Shown: positions 8,569-18,752, numbered from the stretch's first letter. The stretch: DNA of 64,000 bases from Acinetobacter sp. ANC 4169 (GCF_002135355.1 NZ_NEGE01000006.1:1-64000); one strand, 5' to 3'. The notes: generated from the letters alone by a model not told the origin. Made by a program: numbers and translations.

Positions 8569-9471
8569 TTAGAACAACAACCACATCAGCATAGGAAAAC
8601 TTAAGGCAAAACATAGCGTTTGCAGGCTAATCACCCCCGCCATGAGTTCACTGTCACCCTGACAAAATTTGGTCAACATATAAGATGCCGTTGCGGTAGG
8701 CAAGGAAAAAAATACAACCAATACAGCCCTTTCCAGCTGACTTAGGGGCATCATAGAACAAATGGCATATGCTAGAAGTGGCATCAGCACTAAACGGCCT
8801 ACAGTATTGATGGCTAGACGCGGTAAAGAACGACTTAAAGCTGAAAACTGCAAGCCCGCCCCCACACAAATCAAGCCCAAAGGCAAACTCGTTCCAGCCA
8901 ATAGTTTCAGTGCATTTTCAATTCCAATAAATAGTTTTAATCCACTTAAATTAAACAGCATGCCTACAATACAGCCTAAAATTAAGGGATTTTTGAATAC
9001 TGACAGCAGCGTATTCTTAAAAGATACCCCTTGTCCCTGTGAAAAAGACAATACCGAGATAATATTCACCAAGGGAATCGAGACCACTATAATCATGGCA
9101 AATAACTGCATGCCTTTGGGACCAAACAATGGTGTCATTAGTGACAAGCCAATATAGGTATTAAAGCGAATATGACTTTGCATATAAACGCCAAAGCGCG
9201 CTGCAGGAATGTAACGCCATAATTTGAATGACCAAAGTAACAGACTGGAAATAATAATGATGATAAACAAGGTCGCCAGCACCAGTTTGACCGCATCCAG
9301 ATCCAGCTCTACATAGGCCAGATTGGTAAACAAAAGGGTGGGAAATAGAATGAAGTAGTTAAATTTTTCTGCCCCAGCCCAAAAATCCGTTGCAAGATAC
9401 TGACTGCGTTTGAGTAGATAACCCATAGCAATCATGACGATCAGTGGAAATAAGGCGATCAGAATATCCAT
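8569..9471 (-). CDS. AEC-family transporter (auxin efflux carrier-like)
   Basis: A 300-residue inner membrane protein with about ten hydrophobic segments in two five-helix halves, as in the AEC/bile-acid transporter fold. Visible hallmarks are the N-terminal PLIVMIAMGYLLKR, the glycine/proline break SLPLGLICVGAGLQ between helices (about residue 195) and the C-terminal SLPTATASYML. Bacterial members export small organic acids such as malate or malonate; the substrate cannot be read from the sequence. It is divergent from a LysR regulator 104 bases away, which probably controls it. A second AEC gene lies at 57.4 kb. Confidence 0.85.
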   Translation of the reverse strand: MDILIALFPLIVMIAMGYLLKRSQYLATDFWAGAEKFNYFILFPTLLFTNLAYVELDLDAVKLVLATLFIIIIISSLLLWSFKLWRYIPAARFGVYMQSHIRFNTYIGLSLMTPLFGPKGMQLFAMIIVVSIPLVNIISVLSFSQGQGVSFKNTLLSVFKNPLILGCIVGMLFNLSGLKLFIGIENALKLLAGTSLPLGLICVGAGLQFSALSRSLPRLAINTVGRLVLMPLLAYAICSMMPLSQLERAVLVVFFSLPTATASYMLTKFCQGDSELMAGVISLQTLCFALSFPMLMWLLF

Positions 9472-9575
9472 AATTATCTATTTTCAGCAGCTTAACTGCA
9501 CTTTAACTTTCATCAGGCTGATAATATAATCCTCATTCAACCTCATCATAAAATGAGTTTTTACTCATATCGCTC

Positions 9576-10463
9576 ATGACGTTTAGCCAGCTTGAAATTT
9601 TTATTCTGGTTGCAGAAAACCAGAGTTTTACCCTAACTGCAAAACAACTCGGCATTACCCAGTCTGCAGTTTCACATGCGCTAAAGAGTCTGGAACAGCA
9701 TTGGAAGGTATGTTTATTTTCACGCAATCAGCACAAAATTGAACTGACCACGATTGGTATACAGTTGCTACGACATGCGCAAAGTATTTTAAATACTGCG
9801 CAAAGCATGCAGCAGGAAGCTGCGGCTGCACATGGCGTGCATCAAGGTACTTTAAGAATCGGTTCTTTTGGAGCCTCTGCCTCCATCCACTTATTACCGG
9901 AAATATTAACTGCATATCGGCAACGCTACCCCAATATTGAAATTTATGTCGATGAAGGTACCGATGAACAGGTTTCGCAGTGGATTATGGCTAAACAGGT
10001 TGATGTCGGTTTTGCCGTGTTACCACGACAAGAGCTGGATACATTCCCTGTGATTCAGGACATTTTTGTTGCCCTTATTCCTAAAAGTTACCCAATTGCC
10101 TGCAAAACTAAAGTCAGTATTGCAGAATTGGCGGATTATCCATTTATATTAACCAAAGCCGGTAGCCAGACGCATGTAGAACTTTTATTCAAACTGCATC
10201 AAATTCAGCCCACCATTAAATACCAGTTGTCACAACTACTGACCATTTTAAATATGGTCAATATCAACGAAGGCGTGTCTATAGTCGCGGATATGGCCAT
10301 TACCCCCGAGCTGTTAGCATTACATCCGAATGTGGTAAAAAGACCGCTCACTCCGAATACCCAGCGCCATATTGGGCTGGCTGTAGCGAATAAGAAATTT
10401 ATGAGTCCTGCCACAAAAGCCTTGATTGAACTGGCTCAGGACATGTTTTATTTCAATAAATAA
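9576..10463 (+). CDS. LysR-family transcriptional regulator
   Basis: The 295-residue protein has an N-terminal winged helix-turn-helix (about 1-60, with AKQLGITQSAVSHALKSLE) and a periplasmic-binding-type effector domain starting at TLRIGSFGA (about 90). This is the canonical LysR layout and length. It is divergent from the AEC transporter gene, the common arrangement in which a LysR protein controls its neighbour and itself from the shared intergenic region. No clear T-N11-A box is obvious to me. Its 3' end runs into the element that split its terminator. Confidence 0.9.
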   Translation: MTFSQLEIFILVAENQSFTLTAKQLGITQSAVSHALKSLEQHWKVCLFSRNQHKIELTTIGIQLLRHAQSILNTAQSMQQEAAAAHGVHQGTLRIGSFGASASIHLLPEILTAYRQRYPNIEIYVDEGTDEQVSQWIMAKQVDVGFAVLPRQELDTFPVIQDIFVALIPKSYPIACKTKVSIAELADYPFILTKAGSQTHVELLFKLHQIQPTIKYQLSQLLTILNMVNINEGVSIVADMAITPELLALHPNVVKRPLTPNTQRHIGLAVANKKFMSPATKALIELAQDMFYFNK

Positions 10464-10477
10464 AGCAAGAAAAAAGC

Positions 10478-10490
10478 CTGCATGAAGCAG
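10478..10490 (+). repeat. Left 13-bp direct repeat flanking the inserted element
   Basis: CTGCATGAAGCAG here is repeated exactly at 10798-10810. Joining the flanks at this repeat restores a perfect bidirectional terminator (six A, GCCTGC, ATGAA, GCAGGC, six T), so it is best read as a target-site duplication. Confidence 0.75.
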
Positions 10491-10797
10491 TAATGCTGAT
10501 CAGTTAAGGAGTTTCGAAATAAAATTTTTAATTTTTTAGTAAGTCATGGCGGAGTCTTACCGTTTTAAATCAAAATCTTGCAGCTCATTTGTTACTTTGG
10601 TTTCGCCCAAAGTAACCAAAGGCATATGTCATCCGCAAAACTCGTCAGCCACTATCAACTAGCAAATTTATCGCAGAAACAATCATTTTTTAATGTAATC
10701 CTGCCTCAAACAGTTGCGGATGACTTTTCCACATATCAACTACAGTCATGAATTTAAAAAAGAAAATGCCAATCAATTTCTTAACTGACTGGCATTA
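10491..10797. mobile_element. Short non-coding MITE-like element inside the lysR/ftsK terminator
   Basis: A 307-bp non-coding insertion. Its ends are inverted repeats: left TAATGCTGATCAGTTAAGGA, right (reverse complement) TAATGCCAGTCAGTTAAGAA. Inside are a perfect 10-bp hairpin, GTTACTTTGG with CCAAAGTAAC (10591-10600 and 10607-10616), and an 11-bp inverted pair GTCATCCGCAA (10628-10638) and TTGCGGATGAC (10714-10724). It has no transposase frame, so it would have been moved in trans. Flanking 13-bp repeats support insertion. The boundaries are inferred from the restored terminator; no second copy is in the window. Confidence 0.65.
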
Positions 10798-10810
10798 CTG
10801 CATGAAGCAG
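10798..10810 (+). repeat. Right 13-bp direct repeat flanking the inserted element
   Basis: Exact second copy of CTGCATGAAGCAG, followed by GCTTTTTT. This is the right half of the former terminator shared by the lysR-type gene and ftsK. Confidence 0.75.
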
Positions 10811-10828
10811 GCTTTTTTAAATCTGGGA

Positions 10829-13800
10829 TTAAACCAGAATATCGCGCTTACCATTGGCACCCATGCCGCTGACAATGCCATTTTCTTCCATCTGGTCAAT
10901 AATACGTGCAGCACGGTTATAACCCAGACTAAACTTACGCTGTAGCGATGAAGTCGATGCCTTGCGTGTTTCCAAGACAAAGGATACGCATTGGTCGTAG
11001 AGTGCATCGCGGTCTGAGCCACCATCACCATCTTCAAAGCCACGCGAAGTCGGCTCTTCATCATAAGGGGTCAAGATTTCATCCACGTAATTAGGCTCAC
11101 CACGTTCGCGCCAAGCGTCACAGATATTGTTTACTTCATCATCTGAAATAAATGCGCCATGCACACGTTCAGGTTCAATCTTGCCCGGCCCAAGAAACAG
11201 CATATCACCATGACCCAACAGGTCTTCTGCCCCGCCGGCATCCAGAATGGTACGCGAGTCAATTTTACTGTTTACCCGTAAAGCCACACGGGTTGGAATA
11301 TTGGCTTTAATCAAACCGGTGATCACATCCACCGATGGACGTTGGGTCGCAAGCAGCAAGTGAATACCGGCAGCACGTGATTTTTGTGCTAAACGAGTAA
11401 TCATTTCTTCAGCTTTTTTACCCACCTGCATAATCATGTCGGCAAATTCGTCAGCCACAATCACAATGGATGGTAAAGGCGTTAAACGTGGTGCACGCTC
11501 TCCTACCACTGAATCGCTGGCTTTCCAGGTTGGATCAATCAGGTCCTCACCATTGGCTATGGCTTCTTCGACCTTGCGATTGTAGTCACTGAGTTTACGA
11601 ATCTTTAAATAAGACATTAGCTTATAGCGGCGTTCCATTTCATTGACACACCAGTTCAATGCATTGACTGCATCTTTCATGTCTGTCACGACTGGGGTAA
11701 GCAAATGTGGAATATCGTTATAATTGGCCAGTTCCAGCTGTTTCGGGTCAATTAAAATTAAACGCAATTGATCGGGAGTATATTTCAACAGCATCGATAG
11801 AATCATTGAGTTTACCGCAACCGATTTACCTGAACCTGTTGTCCCTGCAACCAGCATATGCGGTGCTTTACCCAAATCCGCAATCACCGGATTCCCCGAA
11901 ATATCCTTACCCATTGCCATCGAAAGAATGCTATTTGGGTCGGTGAAAGCAGGAATGGTTAATAACTCGATTAATCGCACCATTTCACGGGTGCTGTTTG
12001 GTACTTCAATCCCGATATACGGTTTGCCCGGAATCACCTCAACCACACGTACCGATGCCATTGACATAGAACGGGCCAAATCTCGGGAAATGTTTGTCAC
12101 CTTCGATGCTTTCACACCCGGTGCCAAATCAAGTTCAAAACGAGTCACCACGGGTCCTGGTTGTGCTTCAACCACTTGCGCTTTGACATTAAACTCTTGC
12201 AGTTTAATTTCAAGTAACTCGGATAAACGTGCCAGCTGTTCAGCGGTGAAATTCACTTTCTTGTTTGGATCGACTTTATCCAGCAGTTCCAACCCAGGTA
12301 AAGTAGGTAAGTCGCGACGCTTTTGTGCCACTTGCATGGCACGTGACATCGGCCGCCCCATGGCATCGGTTAAAGGCGCATCCAGATCAAAATCATCTTC
12401 ATCAGGCTCAGCTTCAGCAACAGGCTTACCTGCTGTTTCCTGCCAAACTTCACGGAATACATCTTTATTTGACGCGATCAACGCCTTTTCATCATCTGAA
12501 ATGCTGGGTTGTTGCTGCAACTGGCTATTAATTTCTGCACGTACAAATGCCGGTGATTGGGCATAATTACTGGTGCTACGTACTGGTGCAGCTGGCTCAA
12601 TGTCCTCTACCAATAAGTCCTCTACCAGCAAATCATCCAGCTCATCAAACTCGTCATCCAACGCGGTATTTTTAGGTGTAGTGTTGAGCAGCGGTGATGC
12701 AGCCATACTCGCAGATGCCGCCGTCACGATCTTTTCTTCAGAGATGCTTACTACAGCAGGTTCCGGGTCAATGTGATTAAATGGGGTATGCACATCCGTG
12801 GCGATTTTTCCGCTCGGCACAGCTGCAAGCAATTCATCAAAAATTTCATCATCATCCCAATCCAGATTTTGTTTAGCAGTCTGGGAAGTCAATGCTGGTG
12901 GCTGCTCATCAACAAATGCCTGAAAATGTTCATGTGGTGTATGGTGGTCAGATTCTTCAGCCGCTTTGAGCAAGGCATCAATATCTTGATTATGGTTCTG
13001 GTTGTCATCTGAGTTGAGTGCACGCCAGACTTCACCTGTTGCCACTACACGTTGTGTATTCTGTTCCAGACGATGGGCTTTTTCTAAAACCTGTTCGAAT
13101 TCTGCCTCGTCTTGATCATCCACCAACTGTTGCTGCGCATATAGCTCTTTTTCAACCATATCATCAAACAGGCGTTCTGCTGCCGGATCACGAACGATAG
13201 GCGACAATTCTACTTGTTTATGTTCGGAGACCGGGCTGAGTTTTTCTGCAGCTGCTTTTAGTTTGCTACCGACAAGTGATTTTTTAACTTCAGGCGTGGT
13301 GCGATCAAATGCAGACTCAGCTTCAGGCACATTTTTATAAAATAAGTCTTGTAAATAAGCAGGTGTTGCTTTGAGTGTGTCCCAGGTTCTGTTCCACTTC
13401 ACGCCAAACGCGAATGTGAATAAAACGAACCAGAACAGCAGCAGAAAAATGGTTGCACCATAAATGGTTAAAATCTGCGAAAGGCTTTGCCCCAGTTCAT
13501 AACCAATGATACCGCCGGACGAATTATCCAGGGTATCTGCCGGCACTTGCCAGTACAGATACAGCAAACTTGCTGTTGCCAGCAAAATAAAGAATTGTGC
13601 AGCATAGCGGAATGGCTTATTTAGAAAACTATAAGGCCACCATACCTGAATGGCTTCCACGAATAGAAAAATCGGGATGAGCAAGCTGGCCCAGCCTAGA
13701 AAACCGAACAGCAAATCTGCGATCCATGCCCCTGCAACTCCGCTGGCATTTGACACCTGCTGGGTATCACTGGAAATATGCATCCAGCCCGGATCAAAAG

Positions 13801-13900
13801 GCGTATAGGTCACTGTTGCAAGGAATAAATAAATTCCAAATGAGACTAAAAATAATGTCTTTATTAAGCGCTGTGCATAAACACTCGACACCGCAGTCAT
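10829..13900 (-). CDS. ftsK: DNA translocase FtsK
   Basis: Septal DNA pump that clears chromosome termini and activates XerCD recombination at dif. The 1023-residue protein has about four N-terminal membrane helices (first 175 residues), an acidic, poorly conserved linker (about 200-500), and the RecA-like motor with Walker A GTTGSGKS (about 685) and Walker B VIVADEFADM. The C-terminal gamma winged helix (SSLQRKFSLGYNRAARIID) reads KOPS sites. It is shorter than the 1329-residue E. coli protein because of the linker. I prefer the ATG at 13900, which has AGGA eight to nine bases upstream; the in-frame ATG at 13930 has none. It diverges from trxB. Its downstream terminator was disrupted by the element at 10491-10797. 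Confidence 0.95.
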   Translation of the reverse strand: MTAVSSVYAQRLIKTLFLVSFGIYLFLATVTYTPFDPGWMHISSDTQQVSNASGVAGAWIADLLFGFLGWASLLIPIFLFVEAIQVWWPYSFLNKPFRYAAQFFILLATASLLYLYWQVPADTLDNSSGGIIGYELGQSLSQILTIYGATIFLLLFWFVLFTFAFGVKWNRTWDTLKATPAYLQDLFYKNVPEAESAFDRTTPEVKKSLVGSKLKAAAEKLSPVSEHKQVELSPIVRDPAAERLFDDMVEKELYAQQQLVDDQDEAEFEQVLEKAHRLEQNTQRVVATGEVWRALNSDDNQNHNQDIDALLKAAEESDHHTPHEHFQAFVDEQPPALTSQTAKQNLDWDDDEIFDELLAAVPSGKIATDVHTPFNHIDPEPAVVSISEEKIVTAASASMAASPLLNTTPKNTALDDEFDELDDLLVEDLLVEDIEPAAPVRSTSNYAQSPAFVRAEINSQLQQQPSISDDEKALIASNKDVFREVWQETAGKPVAEAEPDEDDFDLDAPLTDAMGRPMSRAMQVAQKRRDLPTLPGLELLDKVDPNKKVNFTAEQLARLSELLEIKLQEFNVKAQVVEAQPGPVVTRFELDLAPGVKASKVTNISRDLARSMSMASVRVVEVIPGKPYIGIEVPNSTREMVRLIELLTIPAFTDPNSILSMAMGKDISGNPVIADLGKAPHMLVAGTTGSGKSVAVNSMILSMLLKYTPDQLRLILIDPKQLELANYNDIPHLLTPVVTDMKDAVNALNWCVNEMERRYKLMSYLKIRKLSDYNRKVEEAIANGEDLIDPTWKASDSVVGERAPRLTPLPSIVIVADEFADMIMQVGKKAEEMITRLAQKSRAAGIHLLLATQRPSVDVITGLIKANIPTRVALRVNSKIDSRTILDAGGAEDLLGHGDMLFLGPGKIEPERVHGAFISDDEVNNICDAWRERGEPNYVDEILTPYDEEPTSRGFEDGDGGSDRDALYDQCVSFVLETRKASTSSLQRKFSLGYNRAARIIDQMEENGIVSGMGANGKRDILV

Positions 13901-14150
13901 ATACTGTCCTGTTACCAATTTTTCATTCATGTTTTTGTAAGAAACTAAGACAAAATAGTTTCACAATAAACTCGGTATTATGCACCTGTTCAAAGAAAAA
14001 AGATGCAATATTATGTAGTAGCTGCTGCTAACAAATCCGCTGGATTGAGTATCTAGTACAGCGCCGTTCTTGTATATAGCTCAAATCGATTTGAATGATC
14101 AATAATATCGACATCGAACTCACACAACTGTTATAGAGTTTCACGTATAA

Positions 14151-15143
<993 letters not shown>

Positions 15144-15167
15144 TTGCAATAAATCCATTTCTTGCAA

Positions 15168-15199
15168 TAAAAACCGTCCTATCTAGGGCGGTTTTTTTT
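15168..15199 (+). terminator. Intrinsic terminator of trxB
   Basis: AAAACCGTCCT and AGGGCGGTTTT pair around ATCT, ending in a run of eight T. It separates trxB from aat. Confidence 0.9.
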
Positions 15200-15258
15200 G
15201 TATGATAAAAATACCCAACTTTTCATTGCCGGTTATTTTCCAGTTCAGGCTAAATCCT

Positions 15259-15990
15259 ATGCATACATTAGCACCTTCAGAATTTATTTTTCCCGATCCC
15301 ATCGAAGCTGATCCCGATCAGCAAGGGCTGATCTGCATAGGTGCTGACCTCTCCCCTTCTACCCTGTTTGAAGCCTATACCCATGGGCTGTTTCCCTGGT
15401 TTTCCGAAGATGACCCGATCTGCTGGTGGTGTCCGGAACCGCGCTGCATTATCCGTCCACAGGATTATCATCCTAGTAAATCCTTAATTCGCAATATGAA
15501 AAAGTTTGATTATCAAATCACGGTCAACCAGGCCTTTGAACGGGTAATCCGCTCTTGTGCTCTACCGCGTAGTTATGCTGAAGATACCTGGATTTCTGAA
15601 GATATTATTGATGGATACTGCCAGTTATTTGAAGCCGGTTATGGCTATAGCATTGAAGTATGGGAGGCAGGCAAAGTGGTGGGCGGTTTATATGGCGTGA
15701 CTATTGGACATGGCTGTTTTGGTGAGTCGATGTTTAGCACCCAAACCGATGTCTCAAAAATGGCATTTTATACTTTAATGCTGATCGGACAGGAAAATCA
15801 TCTACCCTGGATTGACTGCCAATTGGTCAATGATCATCTTTTAAGCCTGGGTGCCTGTACACTTTCTCGCCAAGCCTATCTTAATTCGTTACAAGATGTT
15901 GTAAAACAGCCTGCTATTGATTGGAAAAAATATCAGGAGGGTGTATTTTCAAGTAAAACAATAGCGCAAAAAGCGCGGTTAATTGAATGA
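15259..15990 (+). CDS. aat: Leucyl/phenylalanyl-tRNA--protein transferase
   Basis: Transfers Leu or Phe from tRNA to proteins with N-terminal Lys or Arg, creating N-degrons for ClpS/ClpAP. The protein of about 243 residues shows the family's opening FIFPDP...[13 protein letters not shown], the aromatic [16 protein letters not shown] segment, and GFGES-like [11 protein letters not shown] chose the internal ATG at 15259 (MHTLAPS), because the 19-codon extension from 15202 overlaps the region just after the trxB terminator and is not family-like. The bpt gene follows 21 bases later, so both branches of bacterial N-terminal tagging are in one unit. Confidence 0.92.
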   Translation: MHTLAPSEFIFPDPIEADPDQQGLICIGADLSPSTLFEAYTHGLFPWFSEDDPICWWCPEPRCIIRPQDYHPSKSLIRNMKKFDYQITVNQAFERVIRSCALPRSYAEDTWISEDIIDGYCQLFEAGYGYSIEVWEAGKVVGGLYGVTIGHGCFGESMFSTQTDVSKMAFYTLMLIGQENHLPWIDCQLVNDHLLSLGACTLSRQAYLNSLQDVVKQPAIDWKKYQEGVFSSKTIAQKARLIE

Positions 15991-16011
15991 AAATAAAAGA
16001 GGGATCTTGCC

Positions 16012-16827
16012 ATGAATTCGTATCACCCAAAGTCCCTGCTCAATGATTTACAGTATTACATTACGCCGCCGCATAGCTGTAGTTATCTGGAACAGAAATC
16101 AGCACGGATGGTCTTTTTAGATCCTGCCCATCGTATTGATGTGGTCAGCCTGTCTGAACTTTCACGTCTGGGATTTCGTCGCAGTGGCGATTTTGTTTAT
16201 CGCCCTGAATGCCACCTCTGCCGCCAATGTTTGTCTTGCCGGGTGCCTGTTGCTGACTTTCAGATGAACAGTTCACAGAAAAAAGCCTGGAAACGCAATC
16301 AGGATTTGACTGTTAAAATCATCCGTACTGCAGATGCCACCCCAGTTCATTATGCTTTATATGAACGCTATATTTTCGAGCGCCATGCAGATGGTGATAT
16401 GTTCCCCCCTAGCGTCGATCAATTTGAAAAATTTTTGGTGCATAGCTGTACCGACAGTTTTTTTCTTGAATTCTGGAAAGATGACCAGTTGATTTGCGTT
16501 TCAAGCTGTGACCCTTTAGATGATGGGGTTTCCGCAGTTTATACTTTTTTTGATCCCGATGAGAATCGACGTTCACTTGGGGTATTTGCTGTACTCAAAC
16601 AGATTGAACATGCCAAAGCTTTAGGTTTGCCTTATGTCTATTTGGGCTATTGGGTTCCGCATTCCGATAAAATGAACTATAAATCGCAATATGTGCCTTT
16701 GGAACTGTTGATTGATGGACAATGGCGACGTTTAAACCGTTTGCTGAATCAGGAAGAAATTCAGCAATTGGGCAATTCCCTCATGACGACCCTGCCCTCA
16801 GGATGGAATAACCCAATTATTAAATAA
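16012..16827 (+). CDS. bpt: Aspartate/glutamate leucyltransferase (arginyltransferase-like)
   Basis: Adds Leu to proteins with N-terminal Asp or Glu, the Bpt branch of the bacterial N-degron pathway. The 271 residues are homologous to eukaryotic ATE1: an N-terminal cysteine region (CHLCRQCLSCRVPV, about residues 64-77), the YERYIFERHADGDM segment, and a C-terminal GNAT-like domain with YLGYWV and MNYKSQY. Sits directly after aat, the usual pairing in Acinetobacter and Pseudomonas. It converges with rimI, leaving only eight bases between stop codons, so no separate terminator fits. Confidence 0.9.
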   Translation: MNSYHPKSLLNDLQYYITPPHSCSYLEQKSARMVFLDPAHRIDVVSLSELSRLGFRRSGDFVYRPECHLCRQCLSCRVPVADFQMNSSQKKAWKRNQDLTVKIIRTADATPVHYALYERYIFERHADGDMFPPSVDQFEKFLVHSCTDSFFLEFWKDDQLICVSSCDPLDDGVSAVYTFFDPDENRRSLGVFAVLKQIEHAKALGLPYVYLGYWVPHSDKMNYKSQYVPLELLIDGQWRRLNRLLNQEEIQQLGNSLMTTLPSGWNNPIIK

Positions 16828-16835
16828 TGTTGTAC

Positions 16836-17297
16836 TTATGATTTAAAAAGCTGTGCAAAATCATCACTACAAGATTTCACCATAATAATGGCATGCTCGC
16901 GCGAACCATCGGCTTTGGGATAATAATTTTTGCGTAAATCGATTTGATGAAAACCAGATTTTTCATACAAAGCTATGGCAGCCTGATTACTTTCTCTTAC
17001 TTCCAGAAATATTTGTAGCGGATTATTCTTCAGCTGGGCAATTGAGGCTTCAAGCAGTTGATAACCCAAACCTTTGCCTTGCTGACTGGGATGAATAGCC
17101 ATCAGTAATAAATTGGCTTCATCCAGAACCGGTTGCAAGATACAAAAACCGACCACCTGTCCTTGTTGTTCAATCACGGTACTGTGATAAGAATCGATTG
17201 ATTCTTCAAACTGCTTTACTGTCCACGGATGGCTTTGTACTAATTTTTCAATGTTTGCGACTGTTTGCACATCCGCATGCTGCATCAAACGAATCAT
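16836..17297 (-). CDS. rimI: Ribosomal protein S18 alanine N-acetyltransferase (GNAT)
   Basis: A 153-residue GNAT acetyltransferase. It has the acetyl-CoA motif A (LLLMAIHPSQQGKGLGYQLL, with Q-x-x-G-x-G about residues 73-79), followed by the RimI-type signature EVRESNQAAIALYEKSGF and the terminal YYP. These fit RimI, which acetylates the N-terminal Ala of S18, better than other GNATs. The transcript start lies in the interval before the hydrolase gene. Small proteins of this family vary, so the substrate is inferred. Confidence 0.85.
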   Translation of the reverse strand: MIRLMQHADVQTVANIEKLVQSHPWTVKQFEESIDSYHSTVIEQQGQVVGFCILQPVLDEANLLLMAIHPSQQGKGLGYQLLEASIAQLKNNPLQIFLEVRESNQAAIALYEKSGFHQIDLRKNYYPKADGSREHAIIMVKSCSDDFAQLFKS

Positions 17298-17360
17298 CTT
17301 CGTTCATCTTTTAAATAACAGAAACTTCGCATTATATGAAGTTTGCATAAAAAATCGAGT

Positions 17361-17387
17361 AAAAAAATGGGCAATCGAAATTGCCCA
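17361..17387 (-). terminator. Terminator of the metal-dependent hydrolase gene
   Basis: On the minus strand TTGGGCAATTTCGATTGCCCATTTTTTT forms a 7-bp GGGCAAT/ATTGCCC stem with a T7 tail. It lies 17 bases after the hydrolase stop and upstream of rimI. Confidence 0.85.
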
Positions 17388-17403
17388 AGGAGCCAAACTG
17401 CTT

Positions 17404-18285
17404 TTAAAAACCTAATTTGCCTTTCCAGGTTGCCAACAAACTGACTGTATCTAAATCATTAGGATGAAAACCCGGTCTAAAATAGGCCAGCATTTCCTTG
17501 CCCATGCCAGTGATAATGCCTTTAGATGGACTATAGGCATAGCTATAAATATCTTTTAACGATTCAAGATTAAACTGCTTATCTTCATTTAATAAACGTG
17601 CTAAAAAATAAGATTGGGTAATGAATAAAATGACCATAGCCAGTGTTAATGAACCGGTACGTAATGCATAAGCTTTTATGCCTCGCCCAAAAACACCTTC
17701 AAAAACATCATAAGCCACAGCTTTGTGTTCATTTTCTTCTATCGCATGCCATGCCCACATGGTTGCCATGGTCTTGTCTGTCATCAAGTCTTGAATATGC
17801 TGATTACGCAGAAGCTCAGAAGCGATGGTGGCGGTAAAATGTTCCAGTGCGGTGGTAGCGGTTAAATCTACCATTTCTTGGGTAATTCCTAATGGTTTAG
17901 CCACTTTTGCGAATAGTTTACGTGTGGTTTGGATAACCGTATCGGTCTTCGCGTCCAAGCTTGCAACATCATGCCCATATTTTTGTGCTGAAGCATTAAA
18001 GCCTACATGCTCTTGAGTATGCATGGCTTCTTGCCCAATAAAAGCACTAATTTCTTTTTGTAATGCCTGATTGTCTTTAATCGCTGGATGATTGCGAACA
18101 GCACGCACACTATCAATAAAGAACTTTTCACCAGCTGGAAATAATGCAGATAGCGCAGTCATAAAATGAGTCAAGCCTGCTGAACCATTCATCCAATATT
18201 CAGGAACATTGTCAAAATCAAAATTCATCCGTCGGACTGGAAAACTTGCACCCGCACGATTACTAATATTGACCTTTGCATTCAT
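17404..18285 (-). CDS. Predicted metal-dependent hydrolase (PF10118 type)
   Basis: A 293-residue protein that I recognise as the COG3687 predicted metal-dependent hydrolase family. It is mostly helical with possible di-metal ligands in repeated Glu/His clusters: IGQEAMHTQEHVGF (about residue 87), TALEHFTA (about 145) and WAWHAIEENEHKAVAYDVFEG (about 176). These E-x-x-H pairs resemble ferritin-like di-iron sites. A hydrophobic segment about residues 205-225 suggests membrane association. The true reaction is unknown. It has its own terminator, and the upstream region is the hairpin array. Confidence 0.75.
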   Translation of the reverse strand: MNAKVNISNRAGASFPVRRMNFDFDNVPEYWMNGSAGLTHFMTALSALFPAGEKFFIDSVRAVRNHPAIKDNQALQKEISAFIGQEAMHTQEHVGFNASAQKYGHDVASLDAKTDTVIQTTRKLFAKVAKPLGITQEMVDLTATTALEHFTATIASELLRNQHIQDLMTDKTMATMWAWHAIEENEHKAVAYDVFEGVFGRGIKAYALRTGSLTLAMVILFITQSYFLARLLNEDKQFNLESLKDIYSYAYSPSKGIITGMGKEMLAYFRPGFHPNDLDTVSLLATWKGKLGF

Positions 18286-18414
18286 GATGCTTTACTCCTA
18301 TCTAGCAAAGAAATTGCCAAATTCACTTTTGTTTTTCTTAATTGTTATATTACGTGTTTAAAAACTGGCTATAAGTGCAGATAAGGTCAGGAAAATATCA
18401 GTTAAGGACATGAG
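18286..18414. other. Upstream region of the metal-dependent hydrolase gene
   Basis: AT-rich non-coding sequence between the hydrolase start and the hairpin array. It must hold the hydrolase promoter, but I cannot place -10 and -35 elements with confidence. Confidence 0.4.
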
Positions 18415-18660
18415 GAGAAATAAAACACTGTTTTATTTCGACGCAAGAGAATAGAACAATAAGTGAAATTATTTTTCGACGTAAGGAAATAAAGCACTGC
18501 TTTATTTCGACACAAGGGAAATAAATAATAACAATGCTTTTTCGACGTAAGAGAAAAGACTAATAAGTGAAATTATTTTTTTTGGCGCAAGAGAATAAAG
18601 CACCGCTTTAATTCAATGCAAAAAAATGATGAATGAAATCATTTTTCGACACAAAAGTAA
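18415..18660. repeat. Array of about seven short hairpin units with CGACGCAAG spacers
   Basis: Imperfect tandem units of 30-40 bp. Each has a small AT-rich inverted repeat followed by a spacer near TTCGACGCAAGAGAA. Spacers start near 18439, 18477, 18508, 18543, 18584, 18613 and 18647. Clear stems are AATAAAAC-ACT-GTTTTATT (18419-18437), AATAAAGC-ACT-GCTTTATT (18488-18506), AAAGC-ACC-GCTTT (18597-18609) and AAAATGAT/ATCATTTT (near 18622-18645). The first two differ by one compensated base pair. The array lies between tuf and the hydrolase gene, beyond the tuf terminator. It is not CRISPR, since spacers are conserved and units unequal. Confidence 0.75.
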
Positions 18661-18719
18661 ATTGCAATAGCGAGATCACTTTATAAGCTAAACAATCGAG
18701 ATACAAAAATTATCACGCA

Positions 18720-18752
18720 TAAAAAAAGCGCCCCAAAGGGACGCTTTTTTTT
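18720..18752 (-). terminator. Terminator of the str operon after tuf
   Basis: GCGCCCC and GGGACGC pair around AAA with one mismatch, flanked by seven A and eight T. It begins 15 bases past the tuf stop codon. Confidence 0.85.

Noticed and set aside
10748..10945. 65-codon plus-strand frame
   Set aside because: It crosses the end of the inserted element and lies antisense to the end of ftsK.
18415..18660. CRISPR-like array
   Set aside because: The repeated parts are unequal in length, include the hairpins themselves, and the spacers are the conserved part; no cas genes are near.
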